Source: a virus. Taken from it: 33,755 bases of DNA. Below, in pieces: positions 30,514 through 33,755 of this stretch. Position 1 is the stretch's first letter. Each line of letters begins with the position of its first letter. Location: positions 1-33,755 of IMG/VR virus record IMGVR_UViG_3300048930_000278, one strand, 5' to 3'. Both the position numbers and the translations under genes were made by a program. The notes below the pieces were generated by a model. It saw nothing but the letters and a program-made list of their open reading frames with translations, searched no databases and was not told the origin of the DNA.

Positions 30514-31412
30514 TTCACACATCCCGGGCACGGTCCCTTGCCCTGCGCGTCCTCGACCATGCCCGCGCCTCCGCACTGGCCGCATATATCGTCCATAGGC
30601 TTTTCCTCAAGTCCCAGACCCGCAACCAGATCGGGCTGCCCGTCATCGTCCTTGCCCCCGGCGTTCTGCTCGCTGCTGTCCCGGATCACATTGCCGTTGT
30701 CGGTAAGGTGGGCGACGTGGCCGCGCTCGAACTCGCCCTCGATGGCTGCCGCCCGCTGGACGTTCAAAGGCAGCTCAGGGGCCAGCGCGCGGATGGCGGT
30801 CTTGATGGCCATGGCCTCATAATGGCTGTCCCACGGGCTATCCTTGCGCTTGCCTGACAAAAATGCCTTGTACCCCTCCGACTTGTCCCGGATGGCGTTG
30901 ACCTGCTCGATGTGCAGCACGCGGAAATCGCTGGGCAGGTTGTGGCTGCGGGCGGTGGCATAGGCGTACAGGATGGGGCCGCGTTCGGACGGGCCGCCGG
31001 GCGCCGGGGTGTGCTCAAGATACGGTGACAGGCCCCGGCCATAACGGAAATGATCGGCCTTGCGGACCACATCGCCAGATACCAGATACCCGGAATTAGC
31101 GGCGAGTGTGATATATCCCTTGTATCCCGGGATAAACTGCGCCTTGCCCTTAAACGGGACAATGTGGCCCTGGCCGGTGACGTTATCGACATCAAGGCCC
31201 AGAACCGCCGCTGTCATGGCCGCCTGCACCACGCTTTGCGGCGTTGCGCTGGTGCACAGATATTCATTGGCGGACAGGGCATTGACCACACTGCGCACAA
31301 TCCGGTCTGGCGTGACGTGCGCGGGCAGCACCTTCTGGAACTCCGGCTTGAATTTCTCAAGAGCGTTCTTGTGCTTGGTTAAGGATTCATTAAAAACCGT
31401 TAGATTACCCAT
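30510..31412 (-). CDS. recT: RecT-type single-strand annealing protein with zinc-ribbon tail
   Basis: The start is ATG at 31412 after AAGGAAA, 300 residues. The RecT core is readable: VVNALSANEYLCTSATPQSVVQAAMTAAVLGLDVDNVTGQGHIVPFKGKAQFIPGYKGYITLAANSGYLV and later DSPWDSHYEAMAIKTAIRALAPELPLN. It anneals complementary single strands after exonuclease resection. The C-terminal tail has CGQC...CPGC (C277, C280, C295, C298), a zinc ribbon that standard RecT lacks. It forms an operon with the exonuclease upstream and two or more small genes. Confidence 0.88.
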   Translation of the reverse strand: MGNLTVFNESLTKHKNALEKFKPEFQKVLPAHVTPDRIVRSVVNALSANEYLCTSATPQSVVQAAMTAAVLGLDVDNVTGQGHIVPFKGKAQFIPGYKGYITLAANSGYLVSGDVVRKADHFRYGRGLSPYLEHTPAPGGPSERGPILYAYATARSHNLPSDFRVLHIEQVNAIRDKSEGYKAFLSGKRKDSPWDSHYEAMAIKTAIRALAPELPLNVQRAAAIEGEFERGHVAHLTDNGNVIRDSSEQNAGGKDDDGQPDLVAGLGLEEKPMDDICGQCGGAGMVEDAQGKGPCPGCVK

Positions 31413-31447
31413 AGTTATTTCCTTGCATTGTTGCCTTGTGTATCGCG

Positions 31448-31476
31448 TTTGTATCATGCTTGTGCGTAGCAATCAA
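31448..31476 (-). promoter_or_regulatory. Candidate promoter upstream of recT
   Basis: Read on the minus strand: TTGATT (31471-31476), a 17-base spacer, and TACAAA (31448-31453) with a TGA immediately before it (extended -10 form). It would start just after the end of the preceding small gene and before the recT leader, so recT may also have its own promoter. Sequence match only. Confidence 0.35.
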
Positions 31477-31679
31477 CCATTATCATCCCACCGCCGCCAG
31501 AATTGGCTTTTATTTTTTTGTCTGTCCGATCTTTTAACGTTAACAGTTGCGGGGTTTTTTGATTGCAAAAGACGCACCACTTCCTTGTGACGATCACCCC
31601 GCAGGTCGACTGGATTGCATACCGTCACCCCATTCCGGGCCAGCCACTCTGCTTTCAATTCTTCATCCGTCTTGTTCAT
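31473..31679 (-). CDS. Small basic hypothetical protein (68 aa)
   Basis: The start at 31679 overlaps the exonuclease stop (ATGA). The longer in-frame version into the exonuclease gene is rejected. MNKTDEELKAEWLARNGVTV begins it, and the C-terminal half is basic (KRSDRQKNKSQFWRRWDDNG). It may bind nucleic acid. It lies between exonuclease and RecT, so a recombination accessory role is possible. Confidence 0.55.
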   Translation of the reverse strand: MNKTDEELKAEWLARNGVTVCNPVDLRGDRHKEVVRLLQSKNPATVNVKRSDRQKNKSQFWRRWDDNG

Positions 31680-32626
31680 GCTTCGCCTACCGGGCGCACC
31701 TTGATCGCGCCGTTTTTCTGCACCTGTATGGCATAGTTGTCCGTGCGCGCGGCCCACCGTTTCCAGATTTTCCCGCCCTGCGGCGCCTCGGCCAGCATGC
31801 GGTGCAGGATGCGGGTTTTCATTTCCGTTACCCTCTGCTCCACGCCTTTTTTCTCCCCGCTGGCCTTGATCCATTCCGCCACGTAATCGTCAAGGATGGC
31901 ATCGCCGCGCAGGTCGCGGGGATCGGGATCCGCTTCCTCCTCCGCGAACTTAAACATATCGTTGATATGCCCGTATTCCTCCGCGCCGATAAGGGGCGGT
32001 TCGCGCCCGGCCGCCACATCATCCATGAACCGGCGTGTCCGCTCGATGATATGCTTGTGCACCTTCGGCTCGGGCTTTCTCAGCATCACCCGCACATCCT
32101 CCGGGTTGCCAGAGTGCAGGGATGCAATGCACCCCCACGTAAACGGGCGCAGTCCCTCGGCCACGCGGGCGGCATTGCATACCAGATATTCATGCTGCAC
32201 CTGCAATTCCACATGATCCGGGGCGCGGCTTTGCGTCCAGCCTGGCGCCCATTGCTGGACGTTCTTGATCTGCATGACGCCCGGGCCGTGTTCGCTTTCC
32301 ACCACGAAGTAATCAAGCGAGCAGCCCAGCCACGGGTATTCCGGATGCTCGTGGTAAAAGGCGCAGGGCTCCAGCCGCCAGCCGTGAATGTCAGAAACTA
32401 CAAAGGCGATGAACGGCTCCATAGCCTTTCCCAGCTCGGCCAGCAGGTTCAGCTTGGTTTCCGGTGGCAGGTTGCCGCGCTTTTCGTGGTACAGCGCATT
32501 AAGGGTGGGCGTGTATGAGTTGCCGCAATTGAACAATGCCGCCACATCAGACGCGCCGATATGCTTGCGGCGCAGGGCGTGCCAGCCTGCCGGGTCGTTT
32601 TTAATATAGATCGGTATAATTTCCAT
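31676..32626 (-). CDS. YqaJ-type viral exonuclease
   Basis: This is a lambda-exonuclease-like (YqaJ/PD-D/ExK superfamily) 5'-3' nuclease that makes single strands for RecT. Motifs: RRKHIGASDVAALF at 20-32, ELGKAMEPFIAF with E70, LGCSLDYFV with D105, and GVMQIKNVQQW with Q119 and K121. The normal motif is E/Q-x-K; here the first position is Gln, which may lower or alter metal binding. The length of 316 is usual. It is preceded by a small gene with TAATG overlap and followed by ATGA overlap. Confidence 0.8.
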   Translation of the reverse strand: MEIIPIYIKNDPAGWHALRRKHIGASDVAALFNCGNSYTPTLNALYHEKRGNLPPETKLNLLAELGKAMEPFIAFVVSDIHGWRLEPCAFYHEHPEYPWLGCSLDYFVVESEHGPGVMQIKNVQQWAPGWTQSRAPDHVELQVQHEYLVCNAARVAEGLRPFTWGCIASLHSGNPEDVRVMLRKPEPKVHKHIIERTRRFMDDVAAGREPPLIGAEEYGHINDMFKFAEEEADPDPRDLRGDAILDDYVAEWIKASGEKKGVEQRVTEMKTRILHRMLAEAPQGGKIWKRWAARTDNYAIQVQKNGAIKVRPVGEA

Positions 32627-32832
32627 TATATCAGCCCCTTATCCTTTGCCATCCATTCAGGCATGGTAAATGTTCCGTCCTTGTTGTCCTCAACCTGTGA
32701 CTTGGGCAGCCATGTCAAAACAGGCTCGCCGCGCAGGTCGCACATGCCGGCGTCGACGCCATACGCCTTTTCCGTTTCGCGCTGCAGCGTGGCGGCGACG
32801 TCGATCAGTTTAATATCGCGCTCCATGCTCAT
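32626..32832 (-). CDS. Small hypothetical protein (68 aa)
   Basis: It reads MSMERDIKLIDVAATLQRET and has TETEKAY-like and DLRGEPVLTWLPKSQVEDNKDGTF parts. It starts in the upstream stop and ends in the exonuclease start (TAATG). No motif was seen. The tight coupling suggests it is a real member of the recombination operon. Confidence 0.55.
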   Translation of the reverse strand: MSMERDIKLIDVAATLQRETEKAYGVDAGMCDLRGEPVLTWLPKSQVEDNKDGTFTMPEWMAKDKGLI

Positions 32833-33083
32833 GCGTTCCTGAATTCGTGGGCGGCCTCGATGCCGGCGTCCCGGCGTTCTTGCATACGGTCATAATAGCT
32901 TTCAAGGAATTTTTTCTCGGCGCAGATGGCGTCCTCAATGGCGTGCATCGCTACATGGATATTATCGTAAACCTCCTCACATTCCGACCGTTCGTACCAT
33001 GCGTTTAATTCCGCATAGATTTGCTCCAGACTAAGGAATTGCGGCTTTATTTCCGGCATGACAATCAGTTTTTTCTCTTGCAT
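32829..33083 (-). CDS. Hypothetical helical protein (84 aa), first gene of leftward operon
   Basis: The start at 33083 follows AAGGAGA; a longer in-frame start at 33113 would lie inside the promoter, so it is rejected. The protein is helical and charged (SLEQIYAELNAWYERSECEEVYDNIHVAMHAIEDAICAEKKFLESYYDRMQERRD). It is the first gene transcribed from the leftward promoter, a place often used for early host-directed proteins. Function unknown. Confidence 0.55.
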   Translation of the reverse strand: MQEKKLIVMPEIKPQFLSLEQIYAELNAWYERSECEEVYDNIHVAMHAIEDAICAEKKFLESYYDRMQERRDAGIEAAHEFRNA

Positions 33084-33102
33084 TTTAATCTCCTTGCGGG
33101 TG

Positions 33103-33132
33103 TTGACTTTCACGAATATAACGGGCTATCTT
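33103..33132 (+). promoter_or_regulatory. Rightward promoter of the Cro-like gene
   Basis: TTGACT (33103-33108) and TATCTT (33127-33132) with an 18-base spacer fit a sigma70-type promoter, about 36 bases before the Cro-like ATG. It overlaps the leftward promoter. TTTCAC (33108-33113) and GTGAAA (33144-33149) flank the pair as an inverted repeat, a candidate operator. Confidence 0.55.
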
Positions 33133-33143
33133 CAAAAGTACAA
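33115..33143 (-). promoter_or_regulatory. Leftward promoter of the recombination operon
   Basis: Read on the minus strand: TTGTAC (33138-33143), a 17-base spacer, TATATT (33115-33120). It is a good sigma70-type promoter, about 30 bases before the first leftward ATG. It lies face to face with the rightward promoter, so the Cro-like protein could control both. Confidence 0.6.
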
Positions 33144-33167
33144 GTGAAATTATTTCGGAGTAAAACG

Positions 33168-33365
33168 ATGACGAAAGCACAAATTCAAAAGAAGGTCGCA
33201 AGCTGGAAGTGGCGCATGATAAAGGCGTGCGGCACCGTTGCCATGTTCTGCGAGGCCACCAACCGGTCGCATCCGCAGATGTCGGAATGGCTGACCGGCA
33301 GGAAACCGCCCAAGCCGGAGAGTGTTGCCGCCGTGGAAGCCGACCTTGAAAAGCTGGGCGTTTAA
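33168..33365 (+). CDS. Cro-like helix-turn-helix regulator (65 aa)
   Basis: The ATG at 33168 follows TCGGAGTAAAACG. Residues ~25-60 read VAMFCEATNRSHPQMSEWLTGRKPPKPESVAAVEADLEKLG, a Cro/C1-type helix-turn-helix (helix, turn, recognition helix QMSEWLTG). No partner CI-like repressor is present. It lies divergent to the recombination operon and upstream of the replication gene, so it probably sets the early switch of both transcripts. Confidence 0.7.
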   Translation: MTKAQIQKKVASWKWRMIKACGTVAMFCEATNRSHPQMSEWLTGRKPPKPESVAAVEADLEKLGV

Positions 33366-33420
33366 GGCATAATGAGACGTGTGGCGGGCTTAATTCGGAG
33401 TTGCTCCCGGATGACAGCCT

Positions 33421-33471
33421 AACCAGTCAGGTTGCCCCCACACTCTTGAACGACTGGTGAACAGACTGGTT
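33421..33471. promoter_or_regulatory. Three copies of GACTGGT(T) upstream of replication gene
   Basis: AACCAGTC (33421-33428) is the inverted form; GACTGGT (33452-33458) and GACTGGTT (33464-33471) are direct. They sit in the 110-base gap before the replication start, in which no other gene was found. They may bind a regulator such as the Cro-like protein. No RBS consensus precedes the ATG. Confidence 0.4.
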
Positions 33472-33475
33472 TACA

Positions 33476-33755
33476 ATGTCCGGATATACCCTCTCCTACC
33501 GCGATAAGTGGCAGCATCCCGTATTCAGAAACCTTCTTGAAGCGGGCATATGGTCGTGGATGTGTGACACCGCCGTATGGAAAAAAACCAAAATCAGATT
33601 TAACGGAATAATGGTCGAGCTTGAACGCGGTCAACTCGCTACAAGCCGCCGTTTTGTATCCGAGGGGTTTGGCATTGGGGAGCAGGTAACCCGCACTTTT
33701 TTTGAAAATCTTGAAAAAGAGGGAATGATCAACCAGCGGGTAACCCACTGGGGTA
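33476..33755 (+). CDS. Phage replication initiator, N-terminal part (continues at 2-436)
   Basis: The ATG at 33476 begins MSGYTLSYRDKWQHPVFRNL, followed by a winged-helix pattern: WSWMCDTAVWKKTKIRFNGIMVELERGQLATSRRFVSEGFGIGEQVTRTFFENLEKEGMINQRVTH. It is typical of phage replisome-organizer or O-like N-terminal domains, where the winged helix binds the iterons. The frame is open at the window end and continues in frame at the window start through the shared 8 bases. TAACCCAC occurs at its end (33741-33748), the same word as the origin repeats. RBS is poor. Confidence 0.8.
   Translation, partial: MSGYTLSYRDKWQHPVFRNLLEAGIWSWMCDTAVWKKTKIRFNGIMVELERGQLATSRRFVSEGFGIGEQVTRTFFENLEKEGMINQRVTHWG

Noticed and set aside
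1-33755. Integrase, excisionase, CI-type repressor or attachment site for lysogeny
   Set aside because: None found by reading all supported genes; temperate life is not supported although a moron-like gene is present.
1-33755. CRISPR array, insertion sequence, reverse transcriptase or complete tRNA
   Set aside because: The only tandem repeats are the 60-bp in-gene array and the 11-bp iterons, neither with CRISPR spacer structure; no transposase or RT motifs; no full cloverleaf.

Overview
The window looks like one complete genome of a small podovirus-type tailed phage (about 33.75 kb), opened inside its replication gene. The last 8 bases (33748-33755) equal the first 8 (1-8). Joining the ends through that overlap gives one uninterrupted 235-residue replication initiator frame. 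The genome is moderately GC-rich and densely packed, with many ATGA/TAATG start-stop overlaps. The virion genes are of the T7-like head-tail connector type, but I see no phage RNA polymerase, DNA polymerase, helicase, integrase or CI-type repressor. The phage should therefore depend on host transcription and replication enzymes. A two-component Rz/Rz1 spanin shows a Gram-negative host; an alphaproteobacterium is a guess from overall character only.

Layout, rightward: (i) 33168-5460, regulation, replication and early region. It holds a Cro-like repressor, the replication initiator (33476 through the junction to 436) with an origin-like array inside it, a RusA-type resolvase, a repeat protein, and a run of very small overlapping genes of unknown role. 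(ii) 5488-7867, small and large terminase. (iii) 7906-9819, an accessory island between terminase and portal: a secreted protein, an O-antigen polymerase/ligase-like membrane protein, and a Cys/His protein. (iv) 9829-14691, portal and a chain of small structural genes ending in a glycine-rich protein. (v) 14932-17300, scaffold, major capsid protein and a small capsid-associated protein, punctuated by hairpins. (vi) 17376-27814, tail tube A, nozzle B with an inserted carbohydrate-binding-like domain, three internal/ejection proteins, tail fibre and a possible fibre chaperone. (vii) 27821-29279, lysis cassette: membrane proteins, M15-type endolysin, nested spanins. A terminator cluster at about 29658-29738 closes the rightward unit.

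Leftward (33083 to 29780) runs a recombination operon: small genes, a YqaJ-type exonuclease, and a RecT-type annealing protein with a zinc-ribbon tail. It starts from a promoter that overlaps the Cro-like gene's promoter head to head. The exonuclease/RecT pair plus RusA would recombine and resolve replicating DNA, which suits headful-type packaging from concatemers.

Most notable: the initiator gene carries 11-bp iteron-like repeats (a period out of step with codons), then an AT-rich stretch and a G-tract cluster, a plausible lambda-like origin inside the initiator gene. The O-antigen enzyme-like gene beside a secreted protein suggests surface modification or superinfection exclusion.
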